Of a DNA stretch of 8,311 nucleotides, positions 1 to 6,598 are shown piece by piece. Positions within the stretch are counted from its first letter, which is position 1. Each line of letters starts with the position of its first letter. The notes beneath the pieces were generated by a model that made no database searches, was not told the origin of the DNA, and saw nothing but the letters and a program-made list of their open reading frames with translations. Made by a program: the position numbers and the translations under genes. Source of the DNA: Streptomyces sp. NRRL WC-3549 (lineage in GTDB: Bacteria; Actinomycetota; Actinomycetes; Streptomycetales; Streptomycetaceae); assembly GCF_000721935.1 (NCBI RefSeq), contig NZ_KL585421.1, forward strand, positions 140,574 through 148,884. Reading direction: 5' to 3'.

Positions 1-1189
1 CGCCGACACCGGCCTGGAGCCACTCCTCCTGGAGCGCACGCCGGGCCGGACCAACGTCGTCGCGCGCATCCCGGGCACCGACCCGTCCGCCGACGCGCTG
101 CTCGTCCACGGGCACCTCGACGTGGTGCCCGCCGAACCCGCCGACTGGAGCGTCCACCCGTTCTCCGGGGAGGTACGTGACGGAGTCGTGTGGGGGCGCG
201 GCGCGATCGACATGAAGAACATGGACGCGATGGTCCTCGCCGTGGCCAGAGCCTGGGCCAGGGCCGGCGTACGCCCCCGCCGGGACATCGTGGTCGCCTA
301 CACCGCCGACGAGGAGGCCAGCGCCGCCGACGGGTCGGGCTTCCTCGCCGACCGGCACCCCGAGCTCTTCGAGGGCTGCACGGAGGGCATCAGCGAGTCG
401 GGGGCCTTCACCTTCCACGCGGGCCCCGGGATGTCGCTCTACCCCATCGCGGCCGGCGAGCGGGGCACCGCCTGGCTCAAGCTGACCGCCGAGGGCAGGG
501 CGGGCCACGGATCCAAGGTCAACAAGGACAACGCGGTCAGCGCCGTGGCCGCCGCCGTCGCCCGTATCGGGGCGTACGAGTGGCCGGTGCGGCTGACCCC
601 GACGGTCCGCGCGGCGCTCACCGAGATCGCCGCGCTCCACCACGTGGAGGCCGACCCGGACGCGCCCGGATTCGACGTGGACGAGCTGCTGGGCAAGCTG
701 GGCCCGGCCGCGGACCTGGTCGCACCCACCGTCCGCAACAGCAGCAACCCGACGATGCTGGAGGCCGGTTACAAGGTCAACGTCATCCCCGGCCGGGCCA
801 CCGCCCACATCGACGGGCGGATGGTGCCCGGAGGCGAGGAGGAGTTCTGCCGGACCCTCGACCGGCTGACCGGACCGGGCGTCCACTGGGAGTTCGACCA
901 CCGGGAGGTCCCCCTCCAGGCCCCGGTCGACTCCCCGACGTTCGCGAGGATGCGGGAGGCCGTCGAGCTGTTCGACCCGGGGGCGCACGCCGTCCCCTAC
1001 TGCATGTCGGGCGGCACGGACGCCAAGCAGTTCTCCCGGCTGGGCATCACCGGCTACGGCTTCTCCCCGCTGAAGCTGCCCGTCGGCTTCGACTACCAGG
1101 CGCTGTTCCACGGCGTCGACGAGCGGGTCCCCGTCGACGCCCTGCACTTCGGCGTCCGGGTCCTGGACCACTTCCTGCGTACCGCCTGA
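1..1189 (+). CDS. M20/M25/M40-family zinc metallopeptidase, 5' partial
   Basis: Hydrolyses a peptide or acyl-amino-acid bond with a two-zinc centre; this family includes dipeptidases, carboxypeptidases and ArgE/DapE-type deacylases, and the exact substrate cannot be read from sequence. The frame is open from base 2, so the start lies outside; 395 residues are visible and roughly 40 are probably missing. The family's metal and catalytic residues are all present: HGHLD (His at 113-115, Asp at 119-121), bridging Asp in GRGAIDMK (209-211), the catalytic Glu pair in ADEEAS (311-316), Glu in SESG (395-397) and a late His in LFHGVDE (1109-1111). The dimerisation-domain motifs GRAGHGSK and VNVIPGRATAHIDGR are intact. 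No defect is seen. It is 21 bases upstream of an S9 peptidase gene in the same direction, so it is likely co-transcribed with it. The family call is firm; the substrate is unknown. Confidence 0.93.
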   Translation, partial: ADTGLEPLLLERTPGRTNVVARIPGTDPSADALLVHGHLDVVPAEPADWSVHPFSGEVRDGVVWGRGAIDMKNMDAMVLAVARAWARAGVRPRRDIVVAYTADEEASAADGSGFLADRHPELFEGCTEGISESGAFTFHAGPGMSLYPIAAGERGTAWLKLTAEGRAGHGSKVNKDNAVSAVAAAVARIGAYEWPVRLTPTVRAALTEIAALHHVEADPDAPGFDVDELLGKLGPAADLVAPTVRNSSNPTMLEAGYKVNVIPGRATAHIDGRMVPGGEEEFCRTLDRLTGPGVHWEFDHREVPLQAPVDSPTFARMREAVELFDPGAHAVPYCMSGGTDAKQFSRLGITGYGFSPLKLPVGFDYQALFHGVDERVPVDALHFGVRVLDHFLRTA

Positions 1190-1210
1190 CCCACGAGGGG
1201 GGAACCGAGC

Positions 1211-3226
1211 ATGGTGTCCACAGCGGCGTACGGCACATGGCCGTCACCGATCGACGCGGCCCTGGCCGCCTCGCACGACGGAAGGCCGGAGTTCGCCGAC
1301 ACCGTCGGCGAGGAGGTGTGGTGGACGGAACCACGCCCCGCCGAGGACGGCCGCCGCACCCTGGTCCGCCGCCGCGCCGACGGCACCACCGCGACCGTGC
1401 TGCCCGAGCCGTGGAACGTGCGCAGCCGGGTCATCGAGTACGGCGGGGTGCCCTGGGCCGGTGCGGCGCGCCCGCCCGAGGAGGGCGGCGCGCTCGTCGT
1501 CTTCGTCCACCACGCAGACCAGCGGCTGTACGCGTACGCCCCGGACGGGACCGAGCCGCCCCGGCCGCTCACCCCGGTCTCCGCCACCGGTGACGGGCTG
1601 CGCTGGGTCGACCCGCACCTGCACCCGGACCGGGGGGCGCGGGGCGAGGTCTGGTGCGTGCTGGAGGAGTTCACCGGACCGTCCCCCACCGACGTGCGCC
1701 GGGTGATCGCCGCCGTACCGCTGGACGGATCGGCCGCCGACGACCGTGGTGCCGTACGCGAACTCAGCGACGACCGGCACCGGTTCGTGACCGGGCCCGA
1801 GCTCTCCCACGACGGCCGGCGCGTCGCCTGGATCGCCTGGGACCACCCGCGGATGCCGTGGGAGGGCACGGTCGTGATGATCGCCGAGGTCACCGCCGAG
1901 GGCACCTTCACCGGGGTACGGCCGCTCGTGGGCGACATCGGCGAATCGGTCGTCCAGGTGGAGTGGGACCGGGACGGCTCGCTGGTCTTCGTCTCCGACA
2001 TCAGCGGCTGGTGGGAGCTCCAGCGCATCAGGCCGGACGCCGTCGCCGGTGCGGTCGTGCCCAGCAGCCGGCTCAGCTCCGGCCGGAACGAGGAGTTCGG
2101 CGGCCCGCTGTGGAAGATCGGCCAGCGCTGGTTCCGACTGCTCGACAACGGGCTGATCGCCGTCATCCACGGCCGGGGCACCACCGCGCTCGGGCTGCTC
2201 GACCCCGAGACCGGCGAACTGGTCGACGCGGCCGGCCCCTGGACCGCGTGGTCCGCGACACTCGCCGTGCAGGACACCCGGGTCATCGGCATCGCCGCGA
2301 GCCCCCGCACCTCGCACGAGGTGGTGGAACTGGACACCGCGACCGGCCACACCCGGACCGTCGGCGCACCCCACCAGGACGCCGTCGACCCGGCCTACTA
2401 CCCCGAGCCGCAGGTCCGCACCTTCACCGGACCGGGCGGCAGGGACGTCCACGCCCACGTCTACCCGCCCCGCAACCCCGAACGGACCGGCCCGGACGGT
2501 GAGCAGGCGCCCTACGTCGTCTGGGCGCACGGGGGGCCCACCGGGAGCTCCGCGCTCGTCCTCGACCTGGAGATCGCCTACTTCACCTCCCGGGGCATCG
2601 GGGTCGCCGAGGTGAACTACGGCGGCTCCACCGGCTACGGCCGGGCCTACCGCGAACGGCTGACCGGGCAGTGGGGCGTCGTCGACGTCGAGGACTGCGC
2701 GGCCGTCGCCCTCGCCCTGGCGGAGGAGGGCACCGCCGACCGCGCCCGGCTGGCGATCCGGGGAGGCAGCGCCGGAGGCTGGACCGCGGCCGCCTCCCTG
2801 ACGGGCACGGACGTGTACGCCTGCGGGGCGATCAGCTACCCCATCCTCGACCTGGAGGGCTGGGCCACCGGCGAGACGCACGACTTCGAGTCGCGTTACC
2901 TCGAATCGCTCGTCGGCCCGTACGCCGAGGTGCCCGAGCGCTACCGGGAACGCTCGCCCATCAACCGCACCGACCGGCTCACCGCGCCCTTCGTGCTGCT
3001 CCAGGGGCTCGACGACCCGATCTGCCCGCCCGTGCAGTGCGAGCGCTTCCTCGCCCGGATCGAGGGCCGCGGCATCCCGCACGCCTACCTCACCTTCGCC
3101 GGGGAGAGCCACGGCTTCCGCCGCACGGGCACCCTGGTCCGGGCGTTGGAAGCCGAACTCTCGCTGTACCTCCAGACGTTCGGCATCGCACGGACCGACG
3201 TACCGGTCCTGGAGCTCACCCGGTGA
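1211..3226 (+). CDS. S9 prolyl-oligopeptidase-family serine peptidase
   Basis: A 671-residue serine peptidase of the dipeptidyl-peptidase/acylaminoacyl-peptidase type, expected to release short N-terminal units from oligopeptides. Residues about 20-390 are beta-propeller-like (for example LSHDGRRVAWIAWDHPRMPWEGT), and about 400-671 are the alpha/beta-hydrolase domain. The oxyanion-loop motif HGGP begins at His440. The likely triad is Ser520 in GGSAGG, Asp602 in GLDDPICPP and His634 in GESHGF; placing the Asp at the second of the DD pair rests on family alignment from memory. There is no signal peptide or membrane segment, so it is probably cytoplasmic. The ATG at 1211 is preceded by a purine-rich GAGGGGGGAA (1195-1204) at suitable spacing. 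The gene lies 21 bases after the M20 peptidase, and its TGA overlaps the GTG of the next gene, which suggests translational coupling. Length and domain order are normal for the family. Whether it prefers dipeptidyl, acylaminoacyl or prolyl substrates cannot be decided. Confidence 0.94.
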   Translation: MVSTAAYGTWPSPIDAALAASHDGRPEFADTVGEEVWWTEPRPAEDGRRTLVRRRADGTTATVLPEPWNVRSRVIEYGGVPWAGAARPPEEGGALVVFVHHADQRLYAYAPDGTEPPRPLTPVSATGDGLRWVDPHLHPDRGARGEVWCVLEEFTGPSPTDVRRVIAAVPLDGSAADDRGAVRELSDDRHRFVTGPELSHDGRRVAWIAWDHPRMPWEGTVVMIAEVTAEGTFTGVRPLVGDIGESVVQVEWDRDGSLVFVSDISGWWELQRIRPDAVAGAVVPSSRLSSGRNEEFGGPLWKIGQRWFRLLDNGLIAVIHGRGTTALGLLDPETGELVDAAGPWTAWSATLAVQDTRVIGIAASPRTSHEVVELDTATGHTRTVGAPHQDAVDPAYYPEPQVRTFTGPGGRDVHAHVYPPRNPERTGPDGEQAPYVVWAHGGPTGSSALVLDLEIAYFTSRGIGVAEVNYGGSTGYGRAYRERLTGQWGVVDVEDCAAVALALAEEGTADRARLAIRGGSAGGWTAAASLTGTDVYACGAISYPILDLEGWATGETHDFESRYLESLVGPYAEVPERYRERSPINRTDRLTAPFVLLQGLDDPICPPVQCERFLARIEGRGIPHAYLTFAGESHGFRRTGTLVRALEAELSLYLQTFGIARTDVPVLELTR

Positions 3227-4182
3227 CGGATGCGGCCCCGGCGCTCGCGCCCCTGCTGCGCCCGGCGCGTTTGCGGCCCGGCGCGCGCGTCGCGGTCGTC
3301 GCCCCCGGCGGCCCGGTCCCCGCCGACCGTCTGGAGGCGGGACTCGACCTGCTGCGCGGCTGGGACCTCGACCCCGTGGTGGCCCCGCACGTCCTGGACA
3401 CGCATCCCACGCTGAGCTACCTCGCGGGGACGGACGAACACCGCGCCCAGGACCTCCAGGAGGCCTGGTGCGACCCGTCGGTCGACGCGGTCCTGTGCGC
3501 CAGGGGCGGCTACGGCGCGCACCGCATGGCCGGCCTGCTGGACTGGGCGGCGATCCGCGCGGCCGGGCCCAAGGTGTTCGTCGGATACAGCGACATCACC
3601 GTCCTGCACGAGGCGTTCGCGCTGCGGGCCGGGTTCTCCACCCTGCACGGCCCGATGGTCGCCACCGAGGCCTTCCTCGAGGACGCGGCCACCCGGGAAG
3701 CTCTGCGCGCCACCCTCTTCGAGCCGGAGTCGGTACGCACCCTCGGCCTGGACGGGGCGGTGGCGCTGGTACCCGGCCGGGCCCGGGGCGTCACCTACGG
3801 CGGCTGTGCGAGCCTGCTCGCCGCCGACGCCGGCACTCCGGGCGCCCGCACCTCGGCCCGGGGCGGCCTGCTGGTGATCGAGGACGTCACCGAGGACCCG
3901 TACCGGCTGGACGGCGTCCTCACGCGGCTGCTGCGCACCGGGGTGCTCGACGGGGTGGCCGGGGTCGCGTGCGGGTCCTGGGAGGGCTGCGGCCCGTACC
4001 CGCAGGTGCGCGCGGTGCTCGCCGACCGGCTCGGCGGGCTCGGGATTCCGGTCGTCGAGGAGCTGGGCTTCGGGCACGGCCCGACGGCGCTGACGGTCCC
4101 GCTCGGCGTACCGGCCGTACTGGACGCGCCGGTGGACGGCGGGCGGTGCACGCTCACCGCCGAACTCCCCGCCCTGGTCTGA
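3223..4182 (+). CDS. S66-family LD-carboxypeptidase (LdcA/MccF-like)
   Basis: A 319-residue serine peptidase of family S66. Known members either remove the terminal D-Ala from muramoyl tetrapeptide (LdcA, murein recycling) or cleave microcin C-type nucleotide-peptide antibiotics (MccF, self-immunity). The expected Ser-Glu-His triad is visible: Ser123 in GYSDIT, Glu220 in LVIEDVTEDPYR and His285 in FGHGPT. The motif ARGGYGAHRMAGLLDW is also typical. The length is nearer to LdcA than to the somewhat longer MccF, but I cannot separate the two by eye. No export signal is seen, so it should be cytoplasmic. The GTG at 3223 was chosen because it overlaps the upstream stop as GTGA, has GGAG at 3211-3214 with 8-base spacing, and gives the normal N-terminus. 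The frame stays open much further upstream, but that part is only a shadow of the S9 gene. It is the last gene of the apparent peptidase operon. Confidence 0.93.
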   Translation: MTDAAPALAPLLRPARLRPGARVAVVAPGGPVPADRLEAGLDLLRGWDLDPVVAPHVLDTHPTLSYLAGTDEHRAQDLQEAWCDPSVDAVLCARGGYGAHRMAGLLDWAAIRAAGPKVFVGYSDITVLHEAFALRAGFSTLHGPMVATEAFLEDAATREALRATLFEPESVRTLGLDGAVALVPGRARGVTYGGCASLLAADAGTPGARTSARGGLLVIEDVTEDPYRLDGVLTRLLRTGVLDGVAGVACGSWEGCGPYPQVRAVLADRLGGLGIPVVEELGFGHGPTALTVPLGVPAVLDAPVDGGRCTLTAELPALV

Positions 4183-4243
4183 GGCCCCGCCGGACCGACG
4201 CGTGGGCCGAGGGACCGTCACGAGAAACCACCTGTTCGGTGCG

Positions 4244-4273
4244 TTGACAGTGGCGTGACGCCTGTCACACGAT
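4244..4273 (+). promoter_or_regulatory. candidate promoter of the secreted S15 hydrolase gene
   Basis: A perfect TTGACA -35 hexamer lies at 4244-4249. With 18-base spacing, a weak -10, CACGAT (matching A2, A5 and T6 of TATAAT), falls at 4268-4273. The start codon is 53 bases further down at 4327, a reasonable leader length. The -35 is good but the -10 is poor, so this is a candidate only. It overlaps the inverted repeat at 4245-4267. Confidence 0.4.
4245..4267. repeat. inverted repeat overlapping the candidate -35, possible operator
   Basis: TGACA (4245-4249) pairs with TGTCA (4263-4267), and inside it GGCG (4252-4255) pairs with CGCC (4259-4262) around a TGA loop. Two unpaired bases (GT, 4250-4251) sit on the left arm. 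The whole covers the likely -35 and spacer of the downstream promoter, which fits a repressor site. It could also fold as a hairpin in RNA, but it lacks a U-tract and is not a convincing terminator. The repeat is seen directly; the operator role is inferred. Confidence 0.4.
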
Positions 4274-4315
4274 GGGCCCGACTGTTACTTACCGGTCGGT
4301 GGGGTGCCCTCGGCG

Positions 4316-4321
4316 TGGAGG
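4316..4321 (+). promoter_or_regulatory. ribosome binding site that sets the S15 hydrolase start
   Basis: TGGAGG ends 5 bases before GTG 4327. The alternative in-frame GTG at 4255 has no comparable purine-rich site, and starting there would put 24 extra residues in front of a complete signal peptide. This favours 4327. Confidence 0.65.
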
Positions 4322-4326
4322 TCCAA

Positions 4327-6120
4327 GTGTCGCGTGCTGTCCCCCGGTTCCGTCCTCTCCGCGCCCTCCTCGCCCTCCTCACCGGTGCGGCCCTCCTGGC
4401 CCCGGCCGCCCTCGTCGGCGCGGGTCCGGCGGTGGCCGCCGAATCCGGCGTCACCCCCTTGGAGTTCACCGTGCGGGCCGGGGGCCGCTCCTGCACGGTC
4501 GACGCCGACCTCTACCGTCCGGCCGGCGTCGACGCGGAGCACCCCGCCCCGGCGGTCCTGGCGACCAACGGCTTCGGCGGCAGCAAGTCCGACGGCACCA
4601 CCGACGCGCTGGGCAGGGCGTTCGCCTCGCGCGGCTACGTCTCCCTCGTCTACTCGGGGCTGGGCTTCGGCGGCTCGGGGTGCCTGATCACCCTCGACGA
4701 CCCGGCCGACGACGGGAAGGCGGCCTCCGCGCTCATCGACTTCCTCGCCGGGACGCGGGCCGCCGACGACGGCACGGAGGCCGACTACGTCGTGTCCGAC
4801 GGCCCCGGTGACCCGCGCGTCGGCATGGTCGGAGGCTCGTACGGCGGAGCGGTCCAGCTGGCCACCGCCTCCACCGACCACCGGGTGGACGCCCTGGTGC
4901 CGCTGGTCACCTGGAACGACCTCGCCCACGCCCTCGCGCCCAACGCGGCCGGCGCCCGCCACGGCGTCTCCTCCGACACCCCCGGCGTCTTCAAATGGCA
5001 GTGGACCAACGGCTTCTACCTCATCGGCGAGGGGCAGCCGCTGCTGGTCCCGAGCCTGGACCCGTCCCGGTTCAACCGCCTCACCTGCCTGCACTTCGCC
5101 ACCCGGGCGTGCGACATGATCCGGCTGCTGAACTCCGGCCGCCTCCCGGCCGGAAGCACCCGGGAGATGCTGGCGTACGCGCGCGGCGTCTCGCCCGTCT
5201 CCTACCTGGCGGGCGTCCGGGCGCCCACGCTGCTCGTCCAGGGCCAGGCCGACAGCCTGTTCAACCTAGACGAGGCCACCGCCACCTACCGGACCCTCCA
5301 GGCGCAGGGCACCGCGGCGAAGATGATCTGGCAGGCGTGGGGCCACAGCGGCGGCTTCGTCCCCGGCGAGCTGGACCTCGCCGCCGGCAACCTGGACACC
5401 AGTTACGTCGGGCAGCGGATCCTCGCCTGGTTCGACCGCTACCTCCGCCTCGACGAGAGCGCGGACACCGGGCCCGCGTTCGCCTACCACCGCGACTGGG
5501 CGAGCGGTTACGGTACGGCCGCCGCCCTGCCCGACGCCTCCCGGACGCTGTACCTCTCCGGCGACGGCGCCCTGGTGGACGACCGTTCCCAGGTCGCCCC
5601 GGGCAGCCGCCGCTACACCAACGGCCCCCTGCCCACCAGCCACTCCGAAAGCTCTCTGGCCCGGCTCATCGGGCTGTCCGACCCCGCCCCGTACGACACG
5701 AAGGGCACCTACCTCGGCTGGACCAGTGCTCCGCTCACCGCCCCGGTGGACGTCGTCGGGGCCCCGAAGGCGACCCTGAGGGTCGGCTCCCCGGCGACCG
5801 AACGCGTCCAGGACAGCGGGGACGCGGCGGACAGGCTCGTCCTCTTCGCCAAGGTGTACGACGTGGCGTCCGACGGCACCCAGAAGCTGGTGAACCGCCT
5901 GGTGGCGCCGGTACGCGTCCCCGACGTCACCCGGCCCTTCACCGTCCGGCTGCCGGGCATCGTGCACCGGTTCGGGACGGGGCACCGGCTGCGGTTCGTG
6001 ATCGCCGGAAGCGACACGGCGTACTTCGGCAACCGGGGCGTGAGGCCGGTCACCGTCACCAGCACCCCCGAGGACACGGGCCTGCTGGAGCTCCCGGTGG
6101 TCGGCGGGTCCGCCCCCTGA
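4327..6120 (+). CDS. secreted S15/CocE-type alpha/beta hydrolase (X-Pro dipeptidyl-peptidase-like)
   Basis: A 597-residue exported hydrolase. Residues 1-38 form a Sec signal peptide: Arg-containing start, Leu/Ala core, and AVA-A before cleavage near residue 37 or 38. There is no twin-arginine motif and no lipobox cysteine. The alpha/beta-hydrolase core follows, with nucleophile Ser171 in GGSYGG, Asp309 in QGQADSLF and His340 in WGHSGG, as in family S15/CocE. From about residue 400 to the end is a beta-rich domain like the PepX C-terminal domain (LRVGSP, LFAKVYDV, RLRFVIAGSD). The mature part has exactly four cysteines (56, 119, 254, 262), which could form two disulfides outside the cell. It is separated from the LD-carboxypeptidase gene by 144 bases with its own candidate promoter, so it is probably a separate transcript. 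It may be an X-Pro dipeptidase, an esterase or an acylase; substrate is not predictable. Confidence 0.88.
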   Translation: MSRAVPRFRPLRALLALLTGAALLAPAALVGAGPAVAAESGVTPLEFTVRAGGRSCTVDADLYRPAGVDAEHPAPAVLATNGFGGSKSDGTTDALGRAFASRGYVSLVYSGLGFGGSGCLITLDDPADDGKAASALIDFLAGTRAADDGTEADYVVSDGPGDPRVGMVGGSYGGAVQLATASTDHRVDALVPLVTWNDLAHALAPNAAGARHGVSSDTPGVFKWQWTNGFYLIGEGQPLLVPSLDPSRFNRLTCLHFATRACDMIRLLNSGRLPAGSTREMLAYARGVSPVSYLAGVRAPTLLVQGQADSLFNLDEATATYRTLQAQGTAAKMIWQAWGHSGGFVPGELDLAAGNLDTSYVGQRILAWFDRYLRLDESADTGPAFAYHRDWASGYGTAAALPDASRTLYLSGDGALVDDRSQVAPGSRRYTNGPLPTSHSESSLARLIGLSDPAPYDTKGTYLGWTSAPLTAPVDVVGAPKATLRVGSPATERVQDSGDAADRLVLFAKVYDVASDGTQKLVNRLVAPVRVPDVTRPFTVRLPGIVHRFGTGHRLRFVIAGSDTAYFGNRGVRPVTVTSTPEDTGLLELPVVGGSAP

Positions 6121-6126
6121 CCCCCG

Positions 6127-6139
6127 CCGGCGCGGCCGG
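6127..6139. terminator. small hairpin between convergent genes, weak terminator candidate
   Basis: CCGGC (6127-6131) pairs perfectly with GCCGG (6135-6139) around GCG. It fills most of the 19-base gap between the stop codons of the S15 hydrolase (+) and the VOC gene (-). There is no T-tract on either strand. Its position is suggestive, but short GC palindromes are common in such DNA. Confidence 0.25.
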
Positions 6140-6511
6140 TCAGCCTCCGTGGACGGTGACGGCGTACCCCTCGGGCCCGGCGAAGGTGAACGTGCGGCCG
6201 AACGGGCTGTCCGCGGGCGGGGCGAGGACGGTCACCCCCGCGGCGGCGAGCTGGTCGTGGAGCCCCTGGGCGTCGTCGGTGGCGAACCACAGGGCCACCC
6301 CGACGCCGGGCCGCGCGACGGCGTCGAGGTCCACCCCCGGCAGCGGCGGGCGTACGGCGAACGGGATCGGCTGGGTGTCGAACACCACCGCACCGGGAGG
6401 TGAGGCCGGGGCCCTGCGCAGCCCGAGGTGCTGCTCGTAGAACGTGGCTGCCGCCTCGACGTCGCGTACCTGCAGGGCGATGAAGTCGGGGCCGTGGACG
6501 GTGGCCGTCAT
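6140..6511 (-). CDS. VOC-superfamily small protein (glyoxalase/bleomycin-resistance fold)
   Basis: A 123-residue protein with two beta-alpha-beta-beta-beta halves: FIALQVRDVEAAATFYEQHLGL at the start and VALWFATDDAQGLHDQLAAAGV followed by FAGPEGYAVTVHGG at the end. Members are metal-dependent isomerases or dioxygenases, or metal-free antibiotic-binding proteins that act as dimers. The metal positions look lost here: Phe10 stands where the first-strand His usually is, and Thr119 where the last-strand Glu usually is. A binding or sequestering role is therefore more likely than glyoxalase activity, judged by eye alignment. ATG at 6511 has GAGGAG (6524-6519 on the minus strand) 7 bases upstream, a strong site. 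It is divergent from a marR gene and shares an 85-base region carrying two palindromes, so it is probably that regulator's target. Ligand unknown. Confidence 0.88.
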   Translation of the reverse strand: MTATVHGPDFIALQVRDVEAAATFYEQHLGLRRAPASPPGAVVFDTQPIPFAVRPPLPGVDLDAVARPGVGVALWFATDDAQGLHDQLAAAGVTVLAPPADSPFGRTFTFAGPEGYAVTVHGG

Positions 6512-6535
6512 GTCGGAACTCCTCGAAGACGTGGG

Positions 6536-6553
6536 ATGTCAGGACTTTGACAT
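6536..6553. promoter_or_regulatory. operator palindrome 1 (predicted MarR site)
   Basis: ATGTCAGGACTTTGACAT has perfect 6-base arms and a 6-base spacer. It covers the predicted transcription start (about 6552) and early leader of the VOC gene, so a bound dimer would block initiation. It matches operator 2, read on the other strand, at 16 of 18 positions. Its position beside a divergent marR gene fits known MarR-family control. Binding by this regulator is inferred. Confidence 0.75.
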
Positions 6554-6558
6554 GAGGG

Positions 6559-6587
6559 ACGGTAGGCGGGGGAGCGGCCTATGTCAA
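6559..6587 (-). promoter_or_regulatory. promoter of the VOC gene
   Basis: On the minus strand TTGACA (6587-6582) is followed after exactly 17 bases by TACCGT (6564-6559), which keeps the TA...T of the -10 consensus. This predicts a start near 6552 and a leader of about 41 bases containing the GAGGAG ribosome site. The -35 lies inside operator 2 and the start falls in operator 1, so both palindromes can repress it. Confidence 0.7.
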
Positions 6588-6598
6588 AATGCTGACAT
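6581..6598. promoter_or_regulatory. operator palindrome 2 (predicted MarR site, overlaps marR start)
   Basis: ATGTCAAAATGCTGACAT has the same perfect arms and 6-base spacer as operator 1, with centres 45 bp apart. It contains the VOC gene's -35 on the minus strand and the first two bases of the marR ATG on the plus strand. Binding here would shut down the VOC gene and probably marR too, giving autoregulation. Confidence 0.75.
6585..6590 (+). promoter_or_regulatory. possible -10 of a leaderless marR transcript
   Basis: CAAAAT lies seven bases upstream of the marR ATG and matches the A2, A4, A5 and T6 positions of TATAAT. It would place the transcription start at or next to the start codon, which agrees with the absence of a ribosome site there. 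No good -35 is found at 17-18 bases. Tentative. Confidence 0.3.

Noticed and set aside
1244..3112. Very long open frame (622 codons) on the minus strand, antisense to the S9 peptidase gene
   Set aside because: High-GC codon bias removes stop codons from the opposite strand. The translation is low-complexity and shows no family motif, whereas the plus-strand frame has a full catalytic triad.
2671..3222. Upstream extension of the LD-carboxypeptidase frame, which would give a protein of about 503 residues
   Set aside because: The extra part is Arg/Pro/Gly-rich shadow translation of the S9 gene. The GTG at 3223 has a ribosome site, a stop/start overlap and the normal S66 N-terminus.
4183..4208. 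GGCCC (4183-4187) and GGGCC (4204-4208) as a terminator for the peptidase operon
   Set aside because: Only five pairs with a 16-base loop and no T-tract; not distinguishable from background.
6547..6552. TTGACA on the plus strand within operator 1 as the -35 of marR
   Set aside because: No -10-like hexamer occurs 15-21 bases downstream (only G-rich sequence). It is better explained as one arm of the palindrome.
6444..6596. Upstream extension of the MarR frame to ATG 6444
   Set aside because: It would run through both operators and the VOC promoter and into the VOC coding region. The extra residues resemble no MarR N-terminus.
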